From: Hyaloperonospora brassicae
Taxonomy: Eukaryota; Oomycota; Peronosporomycetes; Peronosporales; Peronosporaceae
Assembly (NCBI GenBank): GCA_947650285.1
Contig: CANTFL010001181.1
Coordinates: 124,001-188,000, forward strand
Reading direction: 5' to 3'
DNA: 64,000 nt
Shown here in pieces: positions 43,187 to 55,270 of this stretch; the first letter of the stretch is position 1; each line of letters starts with the position of its first letter. The notes under the pieces were generated by a model that worked only from the letters and a program-made list of their open reading frames with translations, was not told where the DNA came from and made no database searches. Made by a program: the position numbers and the translations under genes.

Positions 43187-45496
43187 ATGCGGATCATGAT
43201 CAAGGGCGGCGTGTGGAAAAACACGGAAGATGAGATCCTCAAGGCGGCCGTGATGAAGTACGGCATGAACCAATGGGCGCGCGTCGCGTCTCTGCTGTCG
43301 CGCAAGTCGGCCAAGCAGTGCAAAGCGCGGTGGTACGAGTGGCTCGACCCGAGCATCAAGAAGACCGAGTGGAGCCGCGAGGAAGAGGAGAAGCTGCTGC
43401 ACCTCGCGAAGCTCATGCCCTCGCAGTGGCGCACGATCGCTCCCATCGTGGGTCGCACGGCAGCGCAGTGCATGGAGCACTACGAGCGGCTCCTGGACGC
43501 AGCGCAGCAGAAAGACGGCGTTGACGTGAGTGACGATCCGAGACGACTGCGTCCTGGCGAGATTGACCCGAACCCGGAGAACAAACCGGCGCGCCCGGAT
43601 CCCGTGGACATGGACGAAGACGAGAAGGAGATGCTGTCGGAAGCACGAGCTCGTTTGGCCAACACGAAGGGCAAAAAGGCCAAGCGAAAGGCCCGTGAGA
43701 AGCAGCTCGAAGAAGCACGACGACTCGCTGCGTTGCAAAAGAAACGAGAGCTTAAGATGGCGGGTATTTTGTCGTCGAAGCCGAGTGTGCACATGAAGAA
43801 ACGCAAGTACATTGACTACGCCACCGAGATCCCGTTTGAAAAGAAAGCACCGGCTGGGTTTTATGACGTGTCGGAGGAAAAACGCATTACGAGCAAAGGG
43901 CTGGACCCGAAGCGTGCAGCGCTGCAACTGGACAAGCTAGAAGGCGTCCGACGCGATGCCCAAGAGAAGAAGGAGCGCAAACAAGATGCGAAGCGGCAGA
44001 AATCGCTTGTGAAGTCCAACCTGCCGCAGATCATTGCTGCAGTCAACGCGAAGAACGATCCGATAAATGCCATCAAGCGCACAGCGTTGGAGCTGCCTGC
44101 TCCAGTGGTGTCCAACGACGAATTGAGCGATCTGGCCAAGTTGGGTATGCACGCCTCCCATGCAGCTGCGCTCGCTTTAGAGAACGAATCGGCACTCGAG
44201 ACGCGTGCTCTCATGGGCGATTATCTAGCCACGCCACTGCTTTCTGGAGCCCGAGGGAATGCGACGGCCACGCCGTCGATTCGTGATGTGCACGACAACA
44301 TAATGCAGGAAACGGCGAATCTACTAGCCATGCGCAACAGCGCGACTCCTCTTCTCGGTGGCGAGAATGTTGAGCTGTACGAGGGAACGGGTTACGCTGG
44401 TGCGACCCCACAGCGGACACCCTCGTCAGCTGTAGCTAGTTCGGCGGGGGACAACACACCTGGGCGAACGTCTCTACGCGACGAGTTGGGCATCAACCCA
44501 GTCCAGCTTTATGGCACAGAGGCTGAGAACGCCAGAGTGGAAAAGGCTCGGACCAAGCGATTAACGACCAGCCTTCGTCGAGATTTCGATAGTTTGCCCG
44601 CGCCACAAAATGAGTACGAGATCAATATTCCTGAGAAAGAGGAAGTGGATGACGAGCACGTCGCTGGTCTTCGGGAGATGGATGCTGGAGAACAAGAGGC
44701 TCGCGCGCAACAGCAGCGCGAGCTAGAACGAGAGCTCGAACTGAAACGGCGGTCCACTGCTGTGCAGAAGGGTCTTCCGCGTCCGTCGAAGGTAAAGAAA
44801 GTGCTGATCCATAGCGCAGTGAGGGAAGTTGCGGACGAGATGTACCGCATGCTCGAACACGATCTTGCTGCGTATCCCGTGAATGATAGCAAGTCGAAGA
44901 GAAGCAAGAAGCGCAAAAGCACATCCAGTGCTGCTGCTGCCCTCCCGCGTCTACAGCAGTTCTCCGATACTGAGATGGAGCGGGCGCGGCAGATGGTACA
45001 CATTGAGGCGAGTCTATGTGGCGCGGAGAACGTGTGGAAGTCCGTAGATGCTTCCGTTTTGAGTGCGAAGTGGAGTGAAGCGCAGGCTTGTTTTTTTGCC
45101 AAGGCGGAGAGTGAAGGAAAAAGCGACGGTGTGTTTTTTAAGTTTGCTTCATCGGAGAAGGACAAGTTGCGTGCTGTGCAAGCCCGCTTTGCTGAGCTAA
45201 AAGAGTCGAAGCAGCTTCTTGCTAAGCGTGCACAAAAGCTCGATGAGCGAGCGCGGGTTGTTAATGGTGGGTTTTACCGGCGCTTGCAACGGGGCCTGGA
45301 GGCACTGCACGATCATGTGACGGAGCTTCAGGACGCGACGGTCGAACAGGCATGTTTCGAGAATTTGGCAAGCCTCGAAAGCCAGGCTTTGCAGAGTCGC
45401 ATGGCACGACTGGCGACCGACTTGAATATGCAGCAGTTGTTTGAAGTCAAGTTACAGAAGCAGTACGCATCACTGCTGCAAGAGCAGCAACAGTGA
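43187..45496 (+). CDS. CDC5L: CDC5-like Myb protein, Prp19/NTC spliceosome subunit
   Basis: The 769-aa product starts at the ATG at 43187. Two Myb repeats occupy residues 5-105: the first contains GGVWKNTEDEILKAAVMKYG and WARVASLL, the second EWSREEEEKLLHLAKLMP and WRTIAPIVGRTA. The invariant linker QCKARWYEWLDP and the KKTEW segment are typical of CDC5. Downstream are the conserved EDEKEMLSEARARLANT region, repeated TP-rich motifs (around 350-440, candidate phosphorylation sites) and C-terminal coiled coils. CDC5 is a core subunit of the Prp19 complex that activates the spliceosome. No introns in the coding part. A CT tract and TCTAG just upstream (about 43107-43173) look like a 3' splice site, so a 5' UTR intron is possible. 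Confidence 0.95.
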   Translation: MRIMIKGGVWKNTEDEILKAAVMKYGMNQWARVASLLSRKSAKQCKARWYEWLDPSIKKTEWSREEEEKLLHLAKLMPSQWRTIAPIVGRTAAQCMEHYERLLDAAQQKDGVDVSDDPRRLRPGEIDPNPENKPARPDPVDMDEDEKEMLSEARARLANTKGKKAKRKAREKQLEEARRLAALQKKRELKMAGILSSKPSVHMKKRKYIDYATEIPFEKKAPAGFYDVSEEKRITSKGLDPKRAALQLDKLEGVRRDAQEKKERKQDAKRQKSLVKSNLPQIIAAVNAKNDPINAIKRTALELPAPVVSNDELSDLAKLGMHASHAAALALENESALETRALMGDYLATPLLSGARGNATATPSIRDVHDNIMQETANLLAMRNSATPLLGGENVELYEGTGYAGATPQRTPSSAVASSAGDNTPGRTSLRDELGINPVQLYGTEAENARVEKARTKRLTTSLRRDFDSLPAPQNEYEINIPEKEEVDDEHVAGLREMDAGEQEARAQQQRELERELELKRRSTAVQKGLPRPSKVKKVLIHSAVREVADEMYRMLEHDLAAYPVNDSKSKRSKKRKSTSSAAAALPRLQQFSDTEMERARQMVHIEASLCGAENVWKSVDASVLSAKWSEAQACFFAKAESEGKSDGVFFKFASSEKDKLRAVQARFAELKESKQLLAKRAQKLDERARVVNGGFYRRLQRGLEALHDHVTELQDATVEQACFENLASLESQALQSRMARLATDLNMQQLFEVKLQKQYASLLQEQQQ

Positions 45497-45611
45497 CGCA
45501 TGAAGGTATGTCGCGCTTACTCGCGCATAAGTCGCGGCTATGGCCAATGGCCGCACACGCCGGTGTGCCACGCTTCATTAACGCTCACTTATATTAAACT
45601 GTCTGTAGGAA

Positions 45612-46881
45612 TTACTTTTCGTCATTATCGTCACAAAACAGCACGGCTTTTGCAGATGGAGATACATTCCGGCCAATGCGCAAATTCTCGAGCGAGTATT
45701 TGCGATGCATGAGACTTACTAGCGTCTTGAGCTCATGCCATTTTGCTGACATGGTGGACCTGTGTGCGTCAGCCAGCTGGTCCAACTTGTTGAGCATGAC
45801 TTGCATCTCCTTTGGAGTAAGGATGTTGAGAAATGCCTGCAGTGCTAAATCCATTAATGCCACCTTCTTACACAGTAGATCAAAGGGCGGCGTCTTTTTC
45901 GATGCCTTGCCAGTCTTGCGTGTCTCCGCGTACTTGAGTGTCAAGTCTTCGACAATCCCGGCCACAATGTCAACGACGAGACCGCTCTGTATCGGGAACT
46001 TCAGAGGTCTCTCGGAAGTTGCCTGCATGGCAGAACGCATCGTAACAACGGCATTAGTAGGATGGGCAACAGGGTAGCGACATAATCATTTGCTCGGCTT
46101 ACTCCTTGTGCTTTCTTGTCGATTCGGTGTTGCAGCACGTAGATCGCCAATCCAGTGGTAAGCTGCGTACCACGCATCGTGCGTGGAATGCGACGAGCGA
46201 CGGCAAGCCATCCTGCTGCCGAGTCAAATAAACCCTCCGCTGCTCCAGCGATCCGAAGAACAAGCTGCGGTGCCCATTCTCTCCGCCACTCCGTGCGTGG
46301 AAACACGTCGAGCAGCTCTTCGATACAGAGGGTGGCCACATCGACGATGCTGGCATGAATGGCGTCCTCGAATTGCATGCGCAAGAAAAACATGGTAAAG
46401 CTGAACGCGTCGTAACCTTCCAACGTTAGCGTTTTCGTGCGCAAACAAAGCACGAGGTACATCAGCACGTAGTGCATGTTGAGAGTCGGAAACGGCACCA
46501 CGCGTGCTTTCGTCGCAGACGGCGGTGTCACTGGAATCTTGCTCTTTACACTCATGGACCGCTTGCTATCCTGGAAACCGTACGCGCGGAAGGCGTTGAG
46601 GAAATCGTAAATGGACGGTTTCCATTCCATTTCGATAGGAGGGGCCTGCGCACCAAACGCTGAGCGATAGTCCTCGATCGAGTGAGAGAAACACGCCACA
46701 GGAAGTCCCTGGCTCAACTGTTGGACCAACGAGTTCACAGTTGAGCTCTGGATCAGAAAGAGGTTGCTGAAACATCCTCCCACCACGTGGCTTTCGCTAT
46801 GAGCTGACACTGCAGACAACAGCGCAGAACCCACACATGCACCGCACAGCAAAGCACACACAACGCGTTATACACAGTGAT

Positions 46882-46913
<32 letters not shown>

Positions 46914-47747
46914 GAAAACAAACTTCGCATCGACAGAAAAACAGCAACGTACTGGTCATGAATAGCCACGACCCGATCTTCAAAGGCAAGACAATCGGTG
47001 TCCTGTCCGAGTCGCTAGGTGCAGTCGCTGTGCGCTGGCACTGGAGCCTGCAGTAAAGCAGGATCGCTTTGGACCACAGCAACCCGCCCAGCTCAACACT
47101 GTCCGTCGACTGCATGGCCTCGTACACGAGCTTCATCTCGCTCTGCAGCTCCATCTCTGTCGCCTTATACGTGCGGTACGGCAGCGGCTGCATCATCCAC
47201 ACAAAGCACCACATCACCACATCATCAATCCGTCCGTCCGTCCGTCCGTCTCGCTCACGTGCACGCTCCACAATCCCCAAAGAGCCATACAAAAAACACA
47301 CACATCAAGCAGTACCTCTCTCATGGGCGTAAACACATAGCCAAACTTCTCCGTAACCGTTACTTCAGACGTCGCAAAGAGGTCACTGTCCCCCGAGAGC
47401 GTCGACATGTTGACGGCCATGTGCGTCATCACTTGGCCCAGCGGCGACGAGCCACCAACTGCTGCGGCGCTCTTCTCGCTCTCGTCGCGCATCTGCTTCA
47501 GCTTTTGCTCGCGGTGCTCGCGCTTGCGTCGCTCGGCCAAGTCGTCGTGAAGTAACGCGTCGAGACTCGTGAACTGCGACAGAATCGCACTGGGCTTGTG
47601 GCGCTTCCCGCGGCGGCGACGCGCGTCGGTCACGAGCTCCTGATCGTCCTCGGACGACGGCGAAGAGAGCGACGACTCGGACACTGCCACGCGGCGGTGC
47701 GGTCGAGCGCCTCGCGCGGCGGCGGTCGATCGCCGGGCGCGCGTCAT
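45612..47747 (-). CDS. SLF2/FAM178-like protein, possible SMC5/6 loader
   Basis: Four exons on the minus strand: 47747-47316, 47187-46953, 46809-46103 and 46022-45612, with consistent phases, giving 594 aa. The N-terminus is basic and disordered (residues 1-65). From about 130 on the protein is helical. Residues about 330-440 share a layout with the C-terminal domain of human SLF2: an FTMFFLRMQFED-like helix, then GWLAVARRIPRTMRGTQLTT followed by AIYVLQ. SLF2 with SLF1 recruits the SMC5/6 complex to damaged DNA. The similarity was judged by eye from remembered family features and could be misleading; otherwise it is an uncharacterised conserved oomycete protein. Its 3' end is 115 bp from the CDC5 gene. 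Confidence 0.5.
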
Positions 47748-48604
47748 GAAGTAGTCCGTCGCGGATGCGTGCAGCGTTTCGCTTGAGTGCCTCCTGCCCC
47801 TCGCTTTAGTGGACGCCGCCGTGGCGATGCGGTGCGACCAAACGACAGGAGGCAGTGTCCCTTGCGTTAGTGACTACTTCGTGGCCCTGACCAGCACTTG
47901 TCGCGCGTGGTGTTCGCAACAAGATCGGCCGTGTTCTGCACACCGACTGACGCAAGGGATGTTCGAATTCTGCTCGTGACTGCCGATTGGTGCAAACACA
48001 GCACTCGGAGACGCTGTGAGTGGTCGAAAGTCACAGTGGTCCGCCACCCACCGGCTGATTGAAGATCGCAATGCGTCCCAGCAGCCACGTCTGAGCAGCC
48101 CGCCCGCCCGCCACGCGAAGCTCTGCGACGACGCAGCCACAGCAAAAGACACCACAACGAGCGCAAGACGTGCGTATCCTTCTTGACACACGCCATCCGC
48201 CGCAGCGCAACGCAAAGAGAAACAGCCGCTGCTGTCGCCGTTCCACTCCTCTCTCTCTCTCTAGAGCCTCTTGTCCCACTGCTCAGTCGCCAAGCAATCA
48301 GTCTGTGGCGTCCAGCAGTGTGGATCCGCTGGATATTGGCTTCAACAACAGCAGCCACAATTGACAATTGAGCGCGATCTTCGGCTGCAGTGCGACTCGA
48401 TAGGATTTCTCAGTGGGAACGTCGCAGCGGAGGGAGCACTTTGCATCGGCTACGGCGCGACCAGAGAAGCAAAGCAGCTGCGCGTGTTCGATATCGTGGG
48501 AAGGCAGCAAGAAAAGCTTTGTATCGGATTGGATCTTTCTGCTCTTTGTTCGCTCCGTCGTGCATTCTCCGTCGCTCTCTGGTTTGTGGCAAGAGCTTGT
48601 TCAC
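47748..48604. promoter_or_regulatory. Divergent intergenic region between SLF2-like and PP2A-B55 genes
   Basis: 857 bp. A short CT run ending TCTCTAG (about 48248-48264) could be a 3' splice site of a 5' UTR intron for the PP2A gene. No further gene is recognised. Confidence 0.45.
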
Positions 48605-50512
48605 ATGATGCGAGACATTTTACGAGAAGATATTGGAGGAGACGTCCGAACAGATGCGTTGTCAAGACTCAAGCACAATGGCGGCGGCGGCTTGGAAGTC
48701 ACAATGGAAGAACCGACGTGCGAAGACGATGTAGAGTGGGGCCAAGTGTTCTCCACGGGGGACAGCGCTCGGGGCTTTGTCGAAGGTTTGTTGTCGTGCA
48801 TTGCACGGGCTTTCAATTCGTGTGTACATGCGTATAGGCTCATTTATGTGTAGATGGCCGGAACTAATACGCATCCTTGTCACCCGATTTACCGCTCCCT
48901 GCCCTTGCTGCCAACTTGTTTGCAGCCGAGGTGATATCCGCTATCGAGTACGACCGGTCAGGAGACTTTTTAGCGACAGGAAACAAAGGCGGACGAGTGT
49001 CCATTTATTGTCGCAACGGGAACCCGGCATCGGTGAGCAACGAAACACTCTTGTATTGAACTCGCGGTATCTGATTGTATGCTTTTGGAATGACGTTGAC
49101 GATCTAGAATCACAACATGTACGGCGGAACGACGGACCCGCAATATCAGCTGTACACTGAGTTCCAGAGCCACAATGCCGAGTTTGACTACCTGAAAAGT
49201 CTGGAAATCGAGGAAAAGATCAACCAGATCAAGTGGTGCCAACCGTCCAATGGGTCGCAGCGGTTGCTATCCACCAACGACAAGACCATTAAACTATGGA
49301 AAGTGCACGAGCGTAGCGTGTGTGAAATCACGACGTACAATGGACAGGGCCTTGCCTACGTACCACGAGCGCAAATATCCCCGGGGCTTATTCGACTGCC
49401 ACAGACCCATGTTTGCGGATACGTTACAGCATCTACCGCTAAGCGGGTCTATGCAAATGCACACACGTACCACATCAACTCAATTGCCATCAATAGCGAC
49501 GGAGAAACGTTCATGTCCGCAGACGATCTTCGCGTGAATCTGTGGAGCCTGGGCATTTCCGATCAAAGTTTCAGTAAGTTTGACATGTCGTTGGTAGTCA
49601 ATGCGTTCTCAGGGAACATCTTATGATCTCTAACAACTATTTTTGTAAAGATATCGTAGACATCAAGCCGACAAACATGGAGGAACTTACTGAGGTTATT
49701 ACAGCTGCAGATTTCCACCCGACACAATGCAGCATGATGATGTATAGCACCAGTCGGGGTGCCATCAAGTTGGGGGATATGCGGCAGGCAGCGTTGTGCG
49801 ACTCGTACTCCCAAGGTTTGTCAGCTTGCTTGTTTCGATTGTTTCGTGTCTGCGCAAAGATGATCACATGTCGCCTTCTTTGTTTCTATGGGACGCAACG
49901 GTAGTGTTCGAAGAGCCGGAAGACCCTGAAGCGCGGAGTTTTTTCTCAGAGATTATTGCGTCGATTTCAGACGTCAAATTCTCTCCCGACGGCCGCTATA
50001 TTATCGCACGTGATTTCCTCACGCTGAAGGTCTGGGACATCAACATGAACTCGCGCCCAGTTCAAACGATCAATGTAAGCATCCATGTGGTTTGCTTCAA
50101 AGCTTTGTGTGTAGGTTTGGACTGTATTGCTAATGTTGTCGACGAGCAGATTCACGAGCACCTACGTCCACGGTTGGGCGATCTATACGAGAGCGACTGC
50201 ATCTTTGATAAGTTCGAGTGCGCGGTCAGCGGGGACGGCAACAACTACATCACGGGCTCGTATAACAGCGAGTTTCATATTTATGACCGCCGTGGACGCG
50301 CCAATATCTCGATCACACCGCGCACCGCGCGAGTGAGTCGCCGTCACTCGATGCCCCAGCGAGGCCTTGCGCAGCAGATTGCTGCCTTGCCAGCTCCCGG
50401 TGATCCCCACGCACTGGACTTTTCGAAGAAGATCTTGCAGACTAGCTGGCACCCTTCATTGAACGAACTCGCTGTATCTATTCGCAACAGCCTCTTCGTG
50501 TATGCTGCCTAG
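48605..50512 (+). CDS. PPP2R2: Protein phosphatase 2A regulatory subunit B (B55, WD40)
   Basis: Six exons: 48605-48785, 48926-49032, 49108-49573, 49651-49815, 49905-50074 and 50150-50512, in consistent phase, giving 483 aa. The start is the first in-frame ATG. Diagnostic segments include [81 protein letters not shown] and [16 protein letters not shown]. Together they form the seven-blade propeller of B55. The subunit targets PP2A to substrates, including mitotic phosphoproteins. Introns are short (75-140 bp). The N-terminal 55 residues before the first blade are longer than in animals and acidic. Confidence 0.95.
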
Positions 50513-53500
50513 CATCATTGGCGCACAAAGTACCGTGGCAGCCAACATTTATTAACGGTCGGATGCACACCAGCAAAAAGGGGACACAAAGCATCTGAAG
50601 TACCGATCTGCCGGTGGTGACTGCGACATCGCAAGGACGACGTGCATGATGCAATAACGACTCGGCCTCTGTTGCAAGCTATATCGAGGGAAATATCACG
50701 AACAAGTACATCAAAGAGAAACACGAATCGTTTTTCCACTGTACGATACGAATAGCTTCAAATTGATTTTGATGGCCCAAGGAGCCGAATGGTCAGGAGA
50801 CGAGGTCAGAAGCACAGTGTCGTGATCCGATCTAGACTCGGCTTGGAAGTCTTGCGTGCACCGCAATGTATCTGACAAAGACTACGTCATTGTGTGTAAC
50901 ATACGAGGTCTAGGATCAAGCGAGGTAGTTCTAGTATTGGAATTGCTTTTGCTTCGTTCAATATAACTTATTTTTGCTACACGAATGATAACATTTGAAA
51001 TCGACTGACGCTGAAGTTCCCGTTGTTAGTTTGATGCATGTATGTCGTTTCCTACCACAGACAAGCATGACGATGCAAGTACTCGAGTTGGACACCATTT
51101 GGTCGCCACATGGACTTTTTTGTACTACGTGTCCCGCTTCACCCTTTCTTTCTTACTGAATACCGACGATTCGCGGTCAATAGTCGACACCAGTCGATAT
51201 GGTATGAAGGAAGATGTGAGCAAAAGGACGCTGTTGTTGATGCGGGCACCGACAACGACTATCAAGTTCGTCACGATGCCGTAGGAGACACAGAGTAAAA
51301 CACCCCTTTTGACCACCCGTCGCTCACAACTAGATCATATGGTCTCTCTCCATGTAGATTGCATTGACCTGCCATCCGATTCCGTTGCTCTTTTATAATT
51401 TTCAGCCATTGGATCAGTTGCGGGAGCACTGGACCTGTACTGGTCTTGCAGCTGAGGTGTTACCCATACGACTCACTGATCCAGTTTACCACTTCTTGCG
51501 CGTAAACTACAAAGACAAAGCACAAGTGCCAGTGCAAGTGTCTAGTTTTGTGCGCCAGTGACGTGAGGCAGGAAATGAAGCAAGAAATGGCAAGGCAGAT
51601 CGTATGCTCCGGACTATGCGAATACAGACGATGCGACTTGTTTGGTTTTTTGACGACTAGGTGTTAAATGAGTGTAATTCAACACACTGAATGTGCATGA
51701 AACCGTTTGCCTATGAATGCAAATACGTGATGCATACCTTGAGTCAAGACACTCACTAATGCGACACCTCGCCTGGAGAAACATGCGTTGTTCAGTTACC
51801 CGCGCTCAACTGAAGTGATTCGTAGCAGAGACATTCTACGAGATGCGCACAACGCGGTATATCATTGGACCTAGTGGTTCTCTTCCTATCTCGTAGCCAT
51901 CAATGCTATAGTTAACACCACGCAACATGTTCGCGACATCGAAACGCGTGCAAAGAGCACCGAGGCTTACCGCAACGTCAATACACCAAGTGACATGATG
52001 ATACTTGCGAAGGGGGGATATCTGCGAGGGGATTGAGAGACTCTTTATAATAAGGATGCGTTGACCGAAGACTTCGGACAAATAAAGCTGTTGCGGACAA
52101 GTGATCGTTTACATTGATCAAACCGATGCAGATTGAAAGAGCTGAAACGCAAGAGTTCATCACGTGGCGGTGAAATATGACCAAGTGACTGATAGCGTGC
52201 GCAAGATGCAGACCGTCGAATTGTCGAGAAGCTACGAAGGGCGTAAACGAGTCTGAATGGGATGTGGAGATGCAATCATAAAATAATGAGTTAGAATACA
52301 GCTAAGTGCGGAAGATGGTCGTGGCACCGTTTGATGCGCAATGCCGGCCATGCAAGTGGTACGTAGGGCGAATGGTGATGCAGAATATAATTTGGAGCAG
52401 TACAATGCTCGTTCGATTGCGTGTGAAAATGAACAAGTGTTTGGTCGCGACTACACTGTCACTTTTGCAGATGTAGTGAAGGCGTCAAGCGTGATCTTAC
52501 TTTCGTGGATTTGGCGAGGGTCGGGCCTGCCCACGTCATATCTGAAAAGATAAACAAGCACAAAACTTGACAGGATATTGACAAGATATCGAAACTCAGC
52601 ATCTTACGTGAATGTCGCAACAATCGGGCGTTCCAGGTCTATTTGCTTTGGTCCCGTGGGATGACTCAAGCCTGAATTGATGCCACAACCGGCATCTCGT
52701 GAAGAGCCGCATAAGTCGGGACTCATTGCTGTACTCCGTTCCACTTCGTGCTCACTCGAGATCCTAACACTCGATTCCTCCGCTCCTGGTCGAAAATATC
52801 ACCCAGTAGCGGCTCCATGGCATAAGAAGCGTCGCTCAATGGAGTACGTGATGCTATACTTACAGTCGCACAAGCACCTGTTTCGTGACAACACCAGGGC
52901 CACCCATGTACATAATTACTATGACTTACGCGGACAGCAAATGCTGTTACGGGCCGTTCTACTGTCTCCTCGATACAAGGGCCAAAGTAAACTGTAACTT
53001 TTGACCACCAAGTCGGAATATAAAAGAAAAAAAACTGCCATATTCGCCGTTTAAAGGGCCATCTGTTGTCATAGCTGTTGTCCTTAAACTCGACTTGCTC
53101 TCCTCAAAAAAGAAAAATTGTAAAATATCGGTGGCAATATCATTCCTGTCCGCACTGTGCGCTGGTGTTCGAATGATGGCGACATAGAAGCGTACAGGTA
53201 GCGCCATGCATCTTGTTATCGATACATTCCGGTATGAGCTACCCGGGCAATGAGTAGTTGGCAAAAATGAACGAGAATGCCACCACTTTACTCATCAGCC
53301 AGAGAAAATGCTCTATACTGTTGCACAACAATTCGCTGACGAAGTGTAGCTATCTTCTCTGTCACAGCGTGTACAGCTCCACATCCTTCGAACTCACTAA
53401 GTGGCGACGAAGCCTCAGTAAAATCGTGAAAGTCTTCATTGCCACCATACACCATCAAAACTCCATCGCATCGATGTTGTACGTTATGTTTAGCTCAAAC

Positions 53501-54249
53501 AGCAAAATGTACTCTGCAGAGCCTACTCCGACGATCGAAAACATTACCAGCCTACAGCATGAAGCTCGTCGATAGCAGCAGGAGGCACCCGTGGCTGTGT
53601 CATATACGTTACAGCCAGAACTAGCAGCCGCTCCTTCTCGTCAATTTGCTTGCGTATGCCTATCGTGCATCCACTTTATTTGACGAAGTGTACGTGACCT
53701 ATCACCGTGGACACATCAAGTCGGAGGAAGCTCCCTCTCTCGATCTGGACTTGCACGCCAAGCGAAAGAAAACACCGCTGTTCCCGCAGTGGCCTAGGCA
53801 CCTAGCTCCAATTGAAACCCTTTCCTGCGGCACCAGCGGATGCACTCGCAATAGCGTCGCGGTAAATGGATCCGTAACATAAGGTCACGATAAAGGCTTT
53901 AGAAATTTAATCCTCGCTCAACCTCTTCCGTCGGTCATCTTATCGCAGCATGCATCGTTTAGCCCCTTGTTTTTCACACCACACACACACAAAAAACTCA
54001 ATAAAAAGGCGCTACTCGGTCTCTGTTATCCTGTATCCACTCCTCCACACGGTCGCTTCAGCCCCTCGCAAAGAATACTCCGCTCCTTGTGCACACCCGA
54101 CCAGAAGCGCGCACAAATGTGCGCCTGACATATACCTATTGTCAAAACGCAAACGCTCAGGTCCGTAGAATTGGATGCTACGCAGCGGCATCAGGTACTT
54201 TGGCGCTTCTCCAGGCGCGGCGCAGCGCGGCCGAAGCCATCGCTCGCGC
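50513..54249. other. Long gene-poor interval inside the gene block
   Basis: 3.7 kb between PP2A-B55 and the FAM210-like gene. Only short frames are present, all below about 120 codons. The frame at 51364-51561 is open across LTDPVYHFLRVNYKDKAQ, and that at 52677-52997 is open across EYVMLYLQSHKHLF. Both read like protein, but neither connects to a gene I can name; degraded genes or transposon remnants are possible. Confidence 0.5.
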
Positions 54250-55089
54250 ATGCGCTGCAACGTATCCCGACCGCTGCCTTTGCTGTCTTCTGCTCGCGGT
54301 GGAAGCAACGGCGTCTCTGTTGGTTTGCTTCCGTTCCGAGCTCCACGATCAGGCGCCACTGCTGTGCCGCGCTGTCTGCCTCACCCGCTGTTGCCGCACG
54401 TTGTGGGTCCTGGCTCTAACTATGGCCTGTTTGCTCGCTCCTGGTCAAGTGGCAGGATGTCGGCGGACGTGGAGAAGCAGACGGAATCGCTCGCCGATGG
54501 AGACGTTACGACTGTATCTCCGCCAAAGGTGAGGACTATGGCCAAAAGAGTCGGTGGCGAAGGCACTGAAGTCGGCACATTGGCCGGCGTCAACGGATTC
54601 CCTGTGCAGCTTTTTTGCTGTTGTTGATGACGATGAGATGACGTCAATGTCGTTGTTGGTGGTGCTGGTTGATCGTAGAAGGAAGAAGCTGCGTCGCGTG
54701 AGTGCGAGCCACTGATTCCGGAAGCCCTTCCGCAACAGCCGTGGCGTCAACGAGTCAAGACGTTTGCCATTGAGTACGGGCGCGTCGGCATCTGCACACA
54801 TATGGTGCTGTCTATGCTGTCATTGTCCATCATCTACGCGGGAGTCTCGAGTGGGGTAGACGTCAAGGCCATTCTCGATTGGCTGGGCTTCTCCACATCA
54901 GCAAGTGACTCGACTGCGAACACGGCTGGAACGTTCATCATTGCCTACACGTTCTACAAGGTGCTCACGCCTGTCCGATGGCCTCTCACGTTTGCTGTTA
55001 CGCCAGTGGTCTTGCGTGCGTTGAGACGCAGAGGTTACATGCTGGAGTCGAACACTCCACCATCGAGTCCGACACCGCCCCCTCCGTAA
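54250..55089 (+). CDS. FAM210-like (DUF1279) mitochondrial membrane protein
   Basis: Two exons: 54250-54528 and 54679-55089, joined in phase 0, giving 229 aa. The ATG at 54250 gives a 70-residue N-terminus with many Arg and Ser and no acids, up to SWSSGR, which looks like a mitochondrial presequence. A later ATG at 54457 would omit it. The mature part has the DUF1279 pattern: RVKTFAIEYGRVGICTHMVL starts the domain, followed by a hydrophobic segment and an Ala/Tyr-rich helix (TFIIAYTFYKVLTPVRWPLT). It ends in a Pro-rich tail. FAM210A/B proteins sit in the mitochondrial inner membrane; the function here is unknown. Converges on the RagA gene, 181 bp away. Confidence 0.75.
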
Positions 55090-55270
55090 CGTCGTGAGCA
55101 GACTGTCCCGGCCGTAAGACTAAGATGCGGGTATACAAAAAAGGTGTATTGAGATCACTTAGACTGACGCTTGCTGCTTTTCATACAACTGAATGCGTTC
55201 ACTCGTTGCGCAGCATTCTGTCACGTGCTACTGCAAAAACGCGGGACACTGGGATCGCGAACTGGTCTGC

